From Janthinobacterium aquaticum (GTDB lineage Bacteria; Pseudomonadota; Gammaproteobacteria; Burkholderiales; Burkholderiaceae_D): 57,902 nucleotides of DNA. Both the position numbers and the translations under genes were made by a program. The stretch covers positions 1 to 57,902 of the forward strand of contig NZ_WFLK01000020.1 of assembly GCF_009208565.1 (NCBI RefSeq). The letters run 5' to 3'. Positions 1-11,929 of the stretch are shown here, in pieces; positions within the stretch are counted from its first letter, which is position 1, and each line of letters starts with the position of its first letter. Below the pieces are notes generated by a model. That model was not told where the DNA came from and searched no databases. It was given only the letters and a program-made list of their open reading frames with translations.

Positions 1-1
1 C

Positions 2-1024
2 GTGGTGGCTGCGGCGGTTGCGGCAGCATCGGCGCCGATGTCCGCGCCTTCTGCGCCTGCTGCACCCGTTGCGCCGGAGCCTGCCGCCGCGCCGTCCGGC
101 GCACCGCTCAGTTCGGCGCGCGCCGCCATTAACGCCGCGTTGCAAGCTGCGCGCGCCGCCTCGAAAGGCCGACCGGGCAGTGCCCCGTCGGCACCCGCTG
201 CAGCACCGAAGCCCGAGCCGGTCGTTGCGGCTGCACCCGTTGCGCAGAGTGCACCGGCAGCACCGTCGAGGCCGCCGGTCGCTAGTGCCTCGCCCGCACC
301 GTGGGACGATGCGCCAGCCGCGGCCGTCAGCGACACACCTGTGCCTGCCCAGCGCGCCCAGCCGGCAGCCCCCGTGCGCCAGGCTGCGCCGGTCGATGAC
401 GACTTGCCGCCCTGGGTGACCGAATTTTCCGACGACAGCGCCATCGCTGCCCACGCATCGGCGCCCGCTGCTGCATTGGCGTCGCCCAGCGCAGGTGCCA
501 GTACCACTGCTGCCAGCGCGCCGTCCGAGCCGCCGGCCGTGGTGATGCCGCAGCGCGCCGCCAAACAGGCTGCGCCCGACGCGCCGTATGTGATCACGCC
601 TGTGCCCGCCATTGGTTGGGACGGCAACTGGCCGGCGCTGGCTGCCAGCCTGCCGCTGCGCGGCGTGGCCCAGCAACTGGCGGTGCAGGCCGAACTGATT
701 GAGTGCCTGCATGACGGCCACAGCACCACCTTCCGCGTGCGCGTGCCGATCGACACCTGGCGCTCGCCGGCCAATGTCGACAAGCTCGCCGCCGCCCTGT
801 CCGAACGCTTCGATCGCAAGATCGCCGTCGATACCGAACTGGGCGCTGTCTGGTACACCGCCAGCGCCGAAGCGCAGGCGCATCGCGAAGCGTGCCAGCG
901 CCAGGCTGAAGAAACCATTGAAACCGACGCCTTTGTGCTCGATATGAAGCGTGAATTCGACGCCTTCGTGGTGCCGGGGACGATTTCGCCTGCACCGGCC
1001 GGCACTGCGCCGACCCTGCATTAA
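2..1024 (+). CDS. dnaX: DNA polymerase III subunit gamma/tau, C-terminal part (5' end outside window)
   Basis: This is the 3' end of the clamp-loader ATPase gene; the ATPase domains lie upstream of the window. The visible 340 residues start with about 190 residues of low-complexity Ala/Pro-rich linker. A folded tail follows from about residue 200 (GWDGNWPALAASLPLRG onward), which matches tau domain V, the part that contacts the polymerase alpha subunit. Identification rests on this tail plus the conserved dnaX-ybaB-recR order. The GTG at the left edge is an artefact of truncation, not a real start. The gene ends in TAA, 43 bp before ybaB. Confidence 0.9.
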   Translation: MVAAAVAAASAPMSAPSAPAAPVAPEPAAAPSGAPLSSARAAINAALQAARAASKGRPGSAPSAPAAAPKPEPVVAAAPVAQSAPAAPSRPPVASASPAPWDDAPAAAVSDTPVPAQRAQPAAPVRQAAPVDDDLPPWVTEFSDDSAIAAHASAPAAALASPSAGASTTAASAPSEPPAVVMPQRAAKQAAPDAPYVITPVPAIGWDGNWPALAASLPLRGVAQQLAVQAELIECLHDGHSTTFRVRVPIDTWRSPANVDKLAAALSERFDRKIAVDTELGAVWYTASAEAQAHREACQRQAEETIETDAFVLDMKREFDAFVVPGTISPAPAGTAPTLH

Positions 1025-1067
1025 TTTATTTTTGAACCGCTGTTTGAATTGATACGGAGCTTTACCC

Positions 1068-1394
1068 ATGATGAAAAACCAACTGGCTGGCCTGATGAAA
1101 CAGGCGCAAGCAATGCAGGACAATATGAAAAAGGCCCAGGATCAACTGGCGCTGATCGAAGTTGAAGGCCAGTCCGGCGCCGGCCTGGTCAAGGTCGTCA
1201 TGAGCTGCAAGAATGACGTCAAGCGCGTCTCGATCGACCCGTCGCTGCTGGCTGACGACAAGGACATGCTGGAAGACCTGGTGGCCGCCGCCTTCAACGA
1301 CGCCGTGCGCAAGGCCGAAGCGACTGCCGCTGAAAAAATGGCAGGCCTGACCGGCGGCATGAATTTGCCAGCCGGCTTCAAGATGCCATTCTGA
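1068..1394 (+). CDS. ybaB: YbaB/EbfC family nucleoid-associated protein
   Basis: A 108-residue protein of the usual length for the YbaB/EbfC family of small dimeric DNA-binding proteins. The N-terminus ([20 protein letters not shown]) is the typical long amphipathic helix, followed by the conserved core around SGAGLVKV and a Met/Gly-rich tail ([13 protein letters not shown]). An ACGGAG ribosome site lies about 10 bp before the ATG. It sits between dnaX and recR, its classic position, and is probably co-transcribed with them. Function is assigned by family; the sequence shows no enzymatic motif. Confidence 0.95.
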   Translation: MMKNQLAGLMKQAQAMQDNMKKAQDQLALIEVEGQSGAGLVKVVMSCKNDVKRVSIDPSLLADDKDMLEDLVAAAFNDAVRKAEATAAEKMAGLTGGMNLPAGFKMPF

Positions 1395-1441
1395 TGATCT
1401 GCCGCATGCGCCTCTTTACCATGCCTAGCGTGGCTTGATCC

Positions 1442-2032
1442 ATGTCCAAGTCGCTGGAATTTCTGACCGAGGCGTTGCGGCGCCTGCCTGGCGTGGGGCC
1501 CAAGTCGGCCCAGCGCATGGCATTTCATCTGCTGCAGCATGACCGCGAAGGCGCGGCCATGCTGTCGCGCGCGCTGTTCCAGGCCGTCGATGCCGTGCAT
1601 CACTGCGCCCTGTGCAATACCTTTACCGAACACGAAATTTGCGAGAACTGCCTCGACGACGAGCGCGACAAGCGCCTGCTGTGCGTGGTGGAAACGCCTG
1701 CCGACCAGTTGATGATCGAGCAGACGCTGACCTACAAGGGCCTGTATTTCGTGCTGATGGGACGTTTGTCGCCATTGGACGGTATCGGCCCGAAAGATAT
1801 CCACCTGGAAAAGTTGCTCAACCGCGCCAACGACGGCGTGGTCAGCGAAGTGGTGCTGGCCACCAACTTTACCAATGAAGGCGAAGCGACCGCCCACTAC
1901 ATCAGCGAAATGCTCAAGGCGCGCGGCCTGCGCGTGAGCCGCCTGGCGCGCGGCGTGCCGGTCGGTGGCGAACTTGAGTATGTTGACGCCGGCACCATCG
2001 CACGCGCCATGCTCGACCGCCGCGCCACCTGA
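1442..2032 (+). CDS. recR: Recombination mediator protein RecR
   Basis: A 196-residue protein of normal RecR length. It begins with the helix-hairpin-helix segment [22 protein letters not shown]4 zinc finger follows (CALC and CENC pairs at about residues 57-72), then a Toprim domain containing [14 protein letters not shown], and a C-terminal segment with [15 protein letters not shown]. RecR works with RecF and RecO to load RecA at single-strand gaps. It is the last gene of the dnaX-ybaB-recR cluster, 47 bp after ybaB. Confidence 0.97.
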   Translation: MSKSLEFLTEALRRLPGVGPKSAQRMAFHLLQHDREGAAMLSRALFQAVDAVHHCALCNTFTEHEICENCLDDERDKRLLCVVETPADQLMIEQTLTYKGLYFVLMGRLSPLDGIGPKDIHLEKLLNRANDGVVSEVVLATNFTNEGEATAHYISEMLKARGLRVSRLARGVPVGGELEYVDAGTIARAMLDRRAT

Positions 2033-2043
2033 ACGGAGTGCCC

Positions 2044-3261
2044 ATGGAAAACAAAACTGTAGCTGGCCCGCTGGCCGGTATCAAAGTGCTGGAACTGGGG
2101 ACCCTGATTGCCGGGCCGTTCTGCGCGCGCATGCTGGGCGAATTCGGCGCCGAAGTGATCAAGATCGAGTCGCCCGATGGCGGCGACCCGATCCGCACCT
2201 GGCGCGTGCTCAAGGACGGCACCTCGCTGTGGTGGTCGGTGCAGGCGCGCAACAAGAAAAGCCTGACGCTGAACCTCAAAAGCCCGCAGGGCCGCGACAT
2301 CGCGCGCCAGCTGGCGCTGGAAGCGGACATTATTATTGAGAACTACCGGCCCGGCGTGCTGGAAAAGTGGGAGCTCGGCTATGAACAGCTGAAACTGCTC
2401 AAGCCGTCCCTGATCATGGTGCGCCTGTCCGGCTTTGGCCAGACCGGCCCGATGAAGGACCTGCCCGGCTTTGGCGCCATCGGCGAATCGATGGGCGGCC
2501 TGCGCTATGTGTCCGGCTTTGCCGACCGCCCTCCCGTGCGCGTAGGTGTATCGATTGGCGACTCGGTCGCTGCCCTGCACGGCGTGATCGGCGCCATGAT
2601 GGCGCTGCGCCACCGCGACGTGACGGGCGGGCGCGAACAGGGCCAGGGCCAGATGGTCGATGTGGCGCTGTACGAGTCGGTGTTCAACCTGATGGAATCC
2701 CTGGTGCCCGAATACGACCAGGCCGGCGTGGTGCGCGAGCGCACGGGCGGCTCGTTGCCCGGCATCGTGCCATCGAATACCTATACCACCGGCGACGGTG
2801 AAAATATCGTGATTGCCGGCAATGGCGACGCGATTTTCAAGCGCCTGATGCTGGCCATGGGCCGCATCGACCTGGCCGGCGACGCGCAACTGGCACGCAA
2901 CGACGGCCGCGTGGCGCGCACCGCTGAAATCGACGAGGCCATCGGCGCCTGGTGCGCCGGCCACACCATCGACAGCGCACTGGCGGTATTGAAAGCGGCC
3001 GATGTACCGGCCGGCAAAATCTATTCGGTGCGCGACATGATGAGCGACCCGCAGTTCCTCGCGCGCAATATGTTCGAGCAGCACCAGTTCGCCGACGGCA
3101 CCCCCGTCAAGCTGCCCGCCATCAGCCCCAAGCTGTCGGCCACGCCCGGCACCACGCAATGGCTGGGCCCGGAACTGGGCCAGCATAACGAAGAAGTGCT
3201 GGCCTCGCTGGGTTTTGACGCCGCCGCCGTGGCGCAGTTAAAGGCAGATGGCGTTGTGTAG
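2044..3261 (+). CDS. CaiB/BaiF family CoA-transferase (class III)
   Basis: A roughly 405-residue class III CoA transferase, which moves CoA between carboxylic acids in the cytoplasm. The N-terminus has the family signature (GIKVLELGTLIAGPFCARMLGEFGAEVIKIE), followed by LNLKSPQGRDIARQL and GQMVDVALYES, where the family's catalytic Asp lies. An in-frame GTG occurs at 2038, but the CGGAG site at 2034-2038 is properly spaced only for the ATG at 2044, so I chose the latter. It starts 11 bp after recR. The acid substrate cannot be read from the sequence. The TAG stop lies in the first bases of the downstream palindromic repeat. Confidence 0.9.
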   Translation: MENKTVAGPLAGIKVLELGTLIAGPFCARMLGEFGAEVIKIESPDGGDPIRTWRVLKDGTSLWWSVQARNKKSLTLNLKSPQGRDIARQLALEADIIIENYRPGVLEKWELGYEQLKLLKPSLIMVRLSGFGQTGPMKDLPGFGAIGESMGGLRYVSGFADRPPVRVGVSIGDSVAALHGVIGAMMALRHRDVTGGREQGQGQMVDVALYESVFNLMESLVPEYDQAGVVRERTGGSLPGIVPSNTYTTGDGENIVIAGNGDAIFKRLMLAMGRIDLAGDAQLARNDGRVARTAEIDEAIGAWCAGHTIDSALAVLKAADVPAGKIYSVRDMMSDPQFLARNMFEQHQFADGTPVKLPAISPKLSATPGTTQWLGPELGQHNEEVLASLGFDAAAVAQLKADGVV

Positions 3262-3365
3262 GTCGGTAGGTCGGATTAGGCCGCAGGCCGTAATCCGACA
3301 ACACCGCTGACGCCAACAATGTTGTCGGATTACGCGGGGCTTCGCCCCGCTAATCCGACCTACGC
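3258..3365. repeat. Palindromic repeat copy A (double REP-like hairpin)
   Basis: The arms read GGTCGGATTAG on the left and CTAATCCGACC on the right. Each arm is itself a hairpin of the form TCGGATTA-stem-loop-TAATCCGA, with internal stems GGCC/GGCC and GCGGGG/CCCCGC. The linker between the hairpins is AACACCGCTGACGCCAACAATGTT-like. The left arm carries an extra partial copy (GTAGGTCGG). It fills almost all of the gap between the CoA-transferase and the esterase genes. Confidence 0.9.
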
Positions 3366-3393
3366 TCTTTGCACAGATTGATAAAGGCTTACC

Positions 3394-4524
3394 GTGAACC
3401 GCTTGACCATTACCGCTCTGCTCGGCACCTTGCTGCTCTCGGCCTGCGCCACCGCACCGGTTCCCCATGACGCGCCCATCAGCAGCTTGCGCCTGATCGG
3501 CGAACAGCGCATTGCATTGAAGCAGGAGTTTCAGGGCACCAGCGTCGGCGGCCTGTCCGGCATCGATTACGATGCGGCCAGCGACAGCTGGGTGCTGGAA
3601 AGCGATGACCGCTCGGAAATCAATCCGGCGCGCTTTTACCGCGCCAGGCTGGACTACGATGCACAGCAGTTTCGCAGCGTCAAACTGGAGTCGGTGCACT
3701 TTTTTACGCAGGCCAACGGCAAGCCGTACCCCAACCTGGCGCATGCCAGGCTGGAGCAGGGCGACCAGGTGCCCGATATTGAAACCATCCGCGTCGATCC
3801 GCGCGATGGCAGCCTGTGGTATGGCAGCGAAGGCAACCGCAAGGTCGGCCTTGACCCGTTCGTGGCCCATGCCGATCGCGACGGGCGCTATCTGGCCACC
3901 TTGCCCACGCCGGCCATGTTCAGGGTGTCCAAAGAAGAGCGCGGCTCGCGCAACAACATGACTTTTGAAGGCCTGTCGTTTGCGCCGGACGGCAACAGCT
4001 TGTGGCTGGGCATGGAAGCGTCGCTGTACCAGGATGCTCCGCTGGCCACGCCCGAGCAGGGCTCGGTGGTGCGCATCACGCGCCTGGGCCGCGACGGCAA
4101 GGTATGGGGCCAGTATGCGTATCCGATCGAGCCGATTGCTTCGAAGCCGGCGCCGGGGCGCAATGGCGACAATGGCGTGTCCGAAATCCTGGCGCTGGAC
4201 GACCATCGCCTGCTGATCGTCGAGCGCGCCGGCGTGGAAAACGCCGAAGGCATCTATGTCAATCATGTGCGCATTTTTGAAATGGATACCACCGGCGCCA
4301 CCGATATCGCCACGCTGCCGGCCCTGGCTGGCGCAGCTTATGTGCCGGCGCGCAAGCGATTGCTGCTGGACCTGGAAAAGAGTGGCCTGCAACGCGTCGA
4401 TAACCTCGAAGGCATCAGCTGGGGGCCGCGCCTGGCCAACGGCCGGCGCAGCCTGGTGATGATCTCGGACGACAATTTCAACCCGCTGCAGGTCACGCAG
4501 CTCCTCGTCTTCGAAGTGCTGTAA
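3394..4524 (+). CDS. Esterase-like activity of phytase family lipoprotein
   Basis: A 376-residue secreted protein that starts at GTG with AAAGG 7 bp upstream. The leader ends in a lipobox (LLSAC, Cys18), so it is probably a lipoprotein. The body matches the phytase-like family (Pfam PF13449): [22 protein letters not shown] near the N-terminus, a central [14 protein letters not shown], and a C-terminal [25 protein letters not shown]. These proteins are predicted beta-propellers with phosphatase or esterase activity; the substrate is unknown. Its 3' end overlaps the convergent REC-GGDEF-EAL gene by 32 bp. Confidence 0.85.
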   Translation: MNRLTITALLGTLLLSACATAPVPHDAPISSLRLIGEQRIALKQEFQGTSVGGLSGIDYDAASDSWVLESDDRSEINPARFYRARLDYDAQQFRSVKLESVHFFTQANGKPYPNLAHARLEQGDQVPDIETIRVDPRDGSLWYGSEGNRKVGLDPFVAHADRDGRYLATLPTPAMFRVSKEERGSRNNMTFEGLSFAPDGNSLWLGMEASLYQDAPLATPEQGSVVRITRLGRDGKVWGQYAYPIEPIASKPAPGRNGDNGVSEILALDDHRLLIVERAGVENAEGIYVNHVRIFEMDTTGATDIATLPALAGAAYVPARKRLLLDLEKSGLQRVDNLEGISWGPRLANGRRSLVMISDDNFNPLQVTQLLVFEVL

Positions 4525-6646
4525 GCCGCGCCAGCATCCGCCCTTCCTGGCGCGCCAGCATGGCCGTGATGGTGTCGTGCGGGGCAGGGTGGCCGAGAAA
4601 ATAGCCCTGCGCCATGTCGCAGCCGTATTCTGCCAGCATCAGCAGCTGTTCGTCGGTCTCCACGCCTTCGGCCACCACCACCATCTTCAGACCGTGCGCC
4701 ATGGCGATAATGGCGCGCGTGATGGCGGCGTTTTCCGTGTCCTGCGGCAGGCCGGCGATAAAGCTGCGGTCGATTTTCAAGGCCCGCACATCGAAGCGCT
4801 TCAGGTAGTTCATGGACGAATAGCCGGTGCCGAAGTCGTCGATCGACAGGTACACGCCGATGCCGCGTAACTGCTCGAGCGTGACCATGGTGGCGCGCGC
4901 GTCGTCCATCAGCGTGCCTTCGGTCAGTTCGAGCTCGAGCAAACGCGCGTCCAGGCCGGTATCGGCCAGCGCCGACAGCACGATCTGCATCAGGTTTTCA
5001 TCCTTGAACTGCTTGGCCGACAGGTTGACGGCCATGCGGATCGCCTGCTGGCTGCCGTTTTGCCAGGCGCGTGCCTGGTTGCAGGCGGTGCGCAGCACCC
5101 ATTCGCCGATCGGCACGATCAGCCCGGTTTCTTCTGCCAGCGGAATGAATTCGGTGGGCGGTATCATGCCGCGCTCGGGATGGCGCCAGCGCACCAGCGC
5201 TTCCACGCCGACGATCTGCGTGCTCGGCACGTCGATCTGCGGCTGGTACAGCAAATACAGTTCGTTGTTCTGCAGCGCCTTGCGCAGGCCCACTTCCATC
5301 CTGACATGGCTCATGATCTCCATCGTCAGCGATGAGCTGTACAGCTTGGCGTTGTTCTTGCCGCAGTTCTTGGCGTGGTACATCGCCGTGTCGGCGTATT
5401 TGAGCAGCGAATTGCAGTCTTCGCCGTCTTCCGGGTACAGCGAAATGCCGATGCTGGCGGTCACAAAAATTTCATGCGCATCGATCATGAAGGGGCGGCC
5501 CATGGCTTCCTTGACACGCTGCGCCACATTGAGCGCGTCTTCCACCCGTTCCAGGTCGGGAATCAGGATGGTGAATTCATCGCCGCCCAGGCGCGCCAGG
5601 TTGCTGGCGCTGTCCATCTGGCCCGCTTCCGCTTCGCCCTGCAGTACCAGGTCGCTGGGGCGCACGGTGTCGCGCAGGCGCTCCGAGACGATTTTGAGCA
5701 GATGGTCGCCCACATCGTGGCCCAGGGTATCGTTGATGCGCTTGAAGGCGTCGAGATCCATGAACAGCACCGCGAACTTCTTGTCGTACTCCTTCGAGCG
5801 CTGCAGTTCGCGCTCCAGCGTTTCCAGGAAAGCCTGGCGGTTGGGGATGCCGGTCAGGCTGTCGCAATAGGCCAGCCGGCGGATCTGCTCTTCAGAGCGC
5901 TTGCGCTCGCTGATATCGCGCACCAGGCCCAGCACTTCGTCGGGGCCGGTCGACACCAGCCGCGCCTCGAAGTGGCGCGAACTGTCGGCCTGCGTCAAGG
6001 TATAGTCGACCGAACGCACCTGCTGCGTGGCCAGCACCGCGTGCATCTGCTCAACCAGGCGCGCGCCGATTTCAGCCGGCAGCACTTCGCTGATATGGCT
6101 GCCGACGCAGCTGTCCATGCTGGCGTGATGGCCTTGTGCGTAATCGAGATAATAGCCGTCGCGGTTCATGCGGAAAAAAGTGTCGGGAATCGCTGCCAGC
6201 ACGGCGCGGTTATGCGCGTCGGCAATGCGCAGGCGCGCTATCGCGTCGCTGGCGCGCAGCACATACAGCACGCGATGGCCGAGGATCGGCCAGTTGATCG
6301 GCTTGGAGACGAAATCGGTGGCGCCCACCTCGTAGGCGTGGGTGACCGCCTCGAGCTCGTCGCTGCCGGTGACCATGATGATGGGCACGCTGCCGCCCGT
6401 CTCCTGCTCACGGATGGTGCGGCAGGCCGTAAAGCCGTCGAGCCGCGGCATGTCGACGTCGAGCATCACCAGGTCCGGGCCGCTGTGCCGGTAGCGCGCC
6501 AGCGCCTGCACGCCGTCTTCGGCCTCGATCACGTCCAGCCCCACCTGCGTGAGCATCTGGCGCATCAGCAGGCGCATCACGGGATCGTCATCGGCCACCA
6601 GCACCAGGCCGCGTTTGGTTGAGTTGGCTGAGGGTGGCGCTGTCAT
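4493..6646 (-). CDS. Response regulator with GGDEF and EAL domains
   Basis: A 717-residue c-di-GMP enzyme controlled by phosphorylation. Order: receiver domain at about 14-130 (phospho-acceptor Asp63 in MLDVDMP), a PAS-like segment at about 145-250, then GGDEF with an intact LGGDEF motif, then EAL with intact EALVRW and DDFGTGYSS. About 16 residues ([16 protein letters not shown]) separate RPSD from ARLGGDEF, so the usual product-inhibition RxxD spacing is altered. Its start lies 1 bp after the stop of the hybrid kinase gene, so the two are one operon and the kinase's Hpt domain is the likely phosphate donor. Confidence 0.93.
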   Translation of the reverse strand: MTAPPSANSTKRGLVLVADDDPVMRLLMRQMLTQVGLDVIEAEDGVQALARYRHSGPDLVMLDVDMPRLDGFTACRTIREQETGGSVPIIMVTGSDELEAVTHAYEVGATDFVSKPINWPILGHRVLYVLRASDAIARLRIADAHNRAVLAAIPDTFFRMNRDGYYLDYAQGHHASMDSCVGSHISEVLPAEIGARLVEQMHAVLATQQVRSVDYTLTQADSSRHFEARLVSTGPDEVLGLVRDISERKRSEEQIRRLAYCDSLTGIPNRQAFLETLERELQRSKEYDKKFAVLFMDLDAFKRINDTLGHDVGDHLLKIVSERLRDTVRPSDLVLQGEAEAGQMDSASNLARLGGDEFTILIPDLERVEDALNVAQRVKEAMGRPFMIDAHEIFVTASIGISLYPEDGEDCNSLLKYADTAMYHAKNCGKNNAKLYSSSLTMEIMSHVRMEVGLRKALQNNELYLLYQPQIDVPSTQIVGVEALVRWRHPERGMIPPTEFIPLAEETGLIVPIGEWVLRTACNQARAWQNGSQQAIRMAVNLSAKQFKDENLMQIVLSALADTGLDARLLELELTEGTLMDDARATMVTLEQLRGIGVYLSIDDFGTGYSSMNYLKRFDVRALKIDRSFIAGLPQDTENAAITRAIIAMAHGLKMVVVAEGVETDEQLLMLAEYGCDMAQGYFLGHPAPHDTITAMLARQEGRMLARLTALRRRGAA

Positions 6647-6647
6647 G

Positions 6648-9110
<2,463 letters not shown>

Positions 9111-9440
9111 GAATGCGCGACGCTCCAGATGGCTGGTGAACTGGCGGCAGATGTTAAATTAATTCCAACAGGAAATGTAATCGTGAAAACTGACCCGGTT
9201 GTTGATATGGGTCTAAGGAAGAACAAGGGAAGGGGAACGGAGGCAGACGTGATCTGTCGGTAGGTCGGATTAGGCCCTTCGGGCCGTAATCCGACAACAT
9301 TGTTGGCATATAAATTAGCTGAGCAGCTGCGTAATCCGACAACATTGTTGGCATCAGCGGTGTTGTCGGATTACGCGCTTGCGCGCTAATCCGACCTACG
9401 CAGGCGTGGCGTAATCCAACAATCAGGCAGAAGCGTCAGC
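9111..9440. repeat. Intergenic region with palindromic repeat copy B (about 9261-9423)
   Basis: The region upstream of the hybrid kinase contains the second copy of the palindromic family. From 9261 there is TAGGTCGGATTAG with a GGCCC-TTC-GGGCC stem, and the copy ends near 9402 with CTAATCCGACCTACGC after a GCGC-TT-GCGC stem. The copy is expanded: an extra GTAATCCGACAACATTGTTGG unit sits in the middle and a degraded GTAATCCAAC lies at 9411-9420. The bases at 9111-9260 should hold the kinase promoter; I see no clear -35/-10 pair there. Confidence 0.85.
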
Positions 9441-9641
9441 CTAACAACACCCCCCACGCTTGCCAGCCCCGCCATACCTGGCCTCCTGGCGCTCGCGGAA
9501 GAATTCCTCATACGTCATCATCGGCTCGCCCGGGTGCGTCAGTTCCCGGTGCGCAACGTAGGTGTCGTACTCGGGCAGGCCGCACATCAGCCGCATGCTT
9601 TGCCCGAGGTAGCGTCCTGCCTTGAGGATTTCATCGATCAT
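9441..9641 (-). CDS. ybdD: YbdD/YjiX family protein
   Basis: A 66-residue protein of the YbdD/YjiX (DUF466) family. Motifs are GRYLGQSMRLMCGLPEYDTYV and HPGEPMMTYEEFFRERQEARYG, with a Cys-Cys end. Its ATG overlaps the cstA stop codon in a TAATG arrangement, indicating translational coupling. In the family this small protein regularly accompanies CstA/BtsT-type transporters; its exact role is not established from sequence. Confidence 0.93.
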   Translation of the reverse strand: MIDEILKAGRYLGQSMRLMCGLPEYDTYVAHRELTHPGEPMMTYEEFFRERQEARYGGAGKRGGCC

Positions 9642-11701
9642 TATTGCACCGTGGGCAAGGCCTGGTACGGGGTTTCCTTGGTGCTCGGTTTGCTGTCGGC
9701 GCGCGCCTTGAGCACCGTGCGGATACCGAAGAACAGCACACTCACCACCACCACCACGAAGAAGCCAGCCAGGCCGGCGTCGAGGTAGTCGTTGAAGATA
9801 ATCTGCTGCATCTGCGCCACCGACTTGGCCGGCGCCAGCAGCGTGCCTTCATCGAGCGCCGCCGAATATTTCCTGGCGTGCGCCAGGAAGCCGACGCGTG
9901 GATTGGCGTCGAAAATCTTCTGCCAGCCGGCAGTCAGCGTGCACAGCAGCAGCCACACGGTCGGCACGATGGTGACCCAGGCGTACTGGCCGCGCTTCAT
10001 CTTGAACAGCACGCAGGTGCCGAGGATCAGCGCAATGGCCGCCAGCATCTGGTTGGCAATGCCGAACAGCGGCCACAGCGTATTGATGCCGCCCAGCGGA
10101 TCGACCACGCCCTGGTACAGGAAGTAGCCCCAGGCCGCTACGCACAGGCCCGTGGCGAGCAGGTTGGCGATCACGTTTTCGGTCTGTTTCAGGCTCGGCA
10201 CGAAGCTGCCCAGCAGGTCCTGCAGCATAAAGCGGCCGGCGCGCGTGCCGGCGTCAACGGCCGTCAGGATAAACAGCGCCTCGAACAGGATCGCAAAGTG
10301 GTACCAGAAGGCCATCATGGCCTTGCCGCCGATGGCGCCCGACAGGATCTGCGCCATGCCCACGGCCAGCGTCGGTGCACCGCCGGCGCGCGAAATAATG
10401 GTGTGCTCGCCGACGTCCTTGGCCGTTTGCGTCAGCATTTCCGGGGTGATGTAAAAGCCCCATTGCGAGATCGCCTGCGCAGCCGACTCGGCCGTGGTGC
10501 CGATCAGGGCTGCCGGGCTGTTCATGGCAAAGTAGATGCCCGGCTCGATGGTCGAGGCCGCCACCAGCGCCATAATGGCCACAAACGATTCCATCAGCAT
10601 CGCGCCGTAGCCGATAAAGCGCGCGTGGCTTTCGTTTTCAATCATTTTCGGCGTGGTGCCCGACGAGATCAGCGCATGGAAGCCCGATACGGCGCCGCAG
10701 GCAATCGTGATGAACAGGAACGGGAACAGATTGCCCGACCAGACCGGGCCGCTGCCGTCGATAAACTTGGTCATGGCCGGCATTTTCAGGTACGGCGCCA
10801 CCACGATAATGCCGATAGCCAGGCCCACGATGGTGCCGATCTTCAGGAAGGTCGACAGATAGTCGCGCGGCGCCAGCAGCAGCCACACGGGCAAGACGGA
10901 AGCGACAAAGCCGTAGCCGATCAGCATCCAGGTCAGCTCGGTGCCGGTAAACGTAAACATCGGGCCCAGCACGGCGGACTCCTGCACGTACTGGCCGCCG
11001 ATAATGGCCAGCATCAGCAGCACGAAGCCGATAATCGAGACTTCGCCGATGCGCCCGACGCGGATATAGCGCGAATACACGCCCATGAACAGCGCGATGG
11101 GAATGGTGGCCATCACGGTAAAGCTGCCCCATGGCGAGCCGGTCAGCGCCTTGACCACGATCAGGGCCAGCACCGCCAGGATAATCACCATGATCATGAA
11201 GCAGCCCAGGAGCGCGATCATGCCGGGGATTTCACCGAGTTCAGCCTTGATCAGATCGCCCAGCGAGCGGCCGTCGCGGCGCATCGAAATAAACAGCACG
11301 ATAAAGTCCTGCACTGCGCCGGCAAACACCACGCCAGCGAGAATCCACAGCATGCCGGGCAGATAGCCCATCTGCGCAGCCAGTACCGGGCCGACCAGCG
11401 GTCCGGCGCCGGCGATAGCGGCAAAGTGGTGGCCGAACAACACATATTTATTGGTCGGCACATGGTCGAGGCCATCGTTATGCTTGAACGCCGGCGTCAT
11501 GCGGCGTGGGTCCAGGCTCAGCACCTTGTCGGCGATAAACAGGCTGTAAAAGCGGTAAGCGATCAGGTAGACGCAGACGGCGGCGATGACGATCCAGATG
11601 GCGCTGATCGATTCGCCACGCTGCAGGGCGATCACGCCCAGGGAGCCGGCGCCGGCCAGCGCAAGCGCTGCCCAGCCGAGCTGTTTGAAAATGCGGTTCA
11701 T
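9641..11701 (-). CDS. cstA: Carbon starvation protein A (pyruvate/peptide transporter)
   Basis: A 686-residue polytopic inner-membrane transporter with the CstA signatures FGHHFAAIAGAGPLVGPVLAAQMGY (about residue 80) and SGTTPKMIENESHARFIGYGAM in the middle. A longer reading frame begins at 11800, but the ATG at 11701 has GGAGG 8 bp upstream and gives the normal family length and N-terminus (MNRIFKQLGW). Characterised family members import peptides or pyruvate. It is coupled to ybdD downstream and divergent from a cache-domain two-component system that may control it. Confidence 0.95.
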   Translation of the reverse strand: MNRIFKQLGWAALALAGAGSLGVIALQRGESISAIWIVIAAVCVYLIAYRFYSLFIADKVLSLDPRRMTPAFKHNDGLDHVPTNKYVLFGHHFAAIAGAGPLVGPVLAAQMGYLPGMLWILAGVVFAGAVQDFIVLFISMRRDGRSLGDLIKAELGEIPGMIALLGCFMIMVIILAVLALIVVKALTGSPWGSFTVMATIPIALFMGVYSRYIRVGRIGEVSIIGFVLLMLAIIGGQYVQESAVLGPMFTFTGTELTWMLIGYGFVASVLPVWLLLAPRDYLSTFLKIGTIVGLAIGIIVVAPYLKMPAMTKFIDGSGPVWSGNLFPFLFITIACGAVSGFHALISSGTTPKMIENESHARFIGYGAMLMESFVAIMALVAASTIEPGIYFAMNSPAALIGTTAESAAQAISQWGFYITPEMLTQTAKDVGEHTIISRAGGAPTLAVGMAQILSGAIGGKAMMAFWYHFAILFEALFILTAVDAGTRAGRFMLQDLLGSFVPSLKQTENVIANLLATGLCVAAWGYFLYQGVVDPLGGINTLWPLFGIANQMLAAIALILGTCVLFKMKRGQYAWVTIVPTVWLLLCTLTAGWQKIFDANPRVGFLAHARKYSAALDEGTLLAPAKSVAQMQQIIFNDYLDAGLAGFFVVVVVSVLFFGIRTVLKARADSKPSTKETPYQALPTVQ

Positions 11702-11836
11702 TGCTTCCTCCAGAGATTGACGGGCGCGATTGATGTCCGGCGGACAGGCACTGATCGGTGTCAGTTTGGCGCATGGCCGCTTATGCCACGTATTCATCAA
11801 GCTTATAATGATGGCAAGCAGCGTGGCAAGCGCAGC

Positions 11837-11868
11837 ACTACGCAGTAAGTCTCAGTATTACTACGCAG
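11837..11868. promoter_or_regulatory. Paired 9-bp direct repeats in the cstA/kinase divergent region
   Basis: ACTACGCAG occurs at 11837-11845 and again at 11860-11868, 23 bp apart start to start, roughly two helical turns. It lies in the 228-bp divergent region between the cstA start (11701) and the kinase start (11930). The placement suits an operator for the neighbouring NarL-type regulator. This is inference from position and repetition only. Confidence 0.4.
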
Positions 11869-11929
11869 GCGTGCAGCAGTCTTGCCACGTAAAATCATGG
11901 ATTGTTTATATGGGCAGGCGGCGCAGGGC

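Noticed and set aside
9644..11848. Long open frame on the plus strand opposite cstA (about 730 codons)
   Set aside because: It is the antisense of cstA, rich in His, Arg and Gln as expected of a high-GC shadow frame, with no family motif or ribosome site. Similar long shadows opposite recR, the CoA-transferase, the chemoreceptor and the hydrolase genes were dropped for the same reason.
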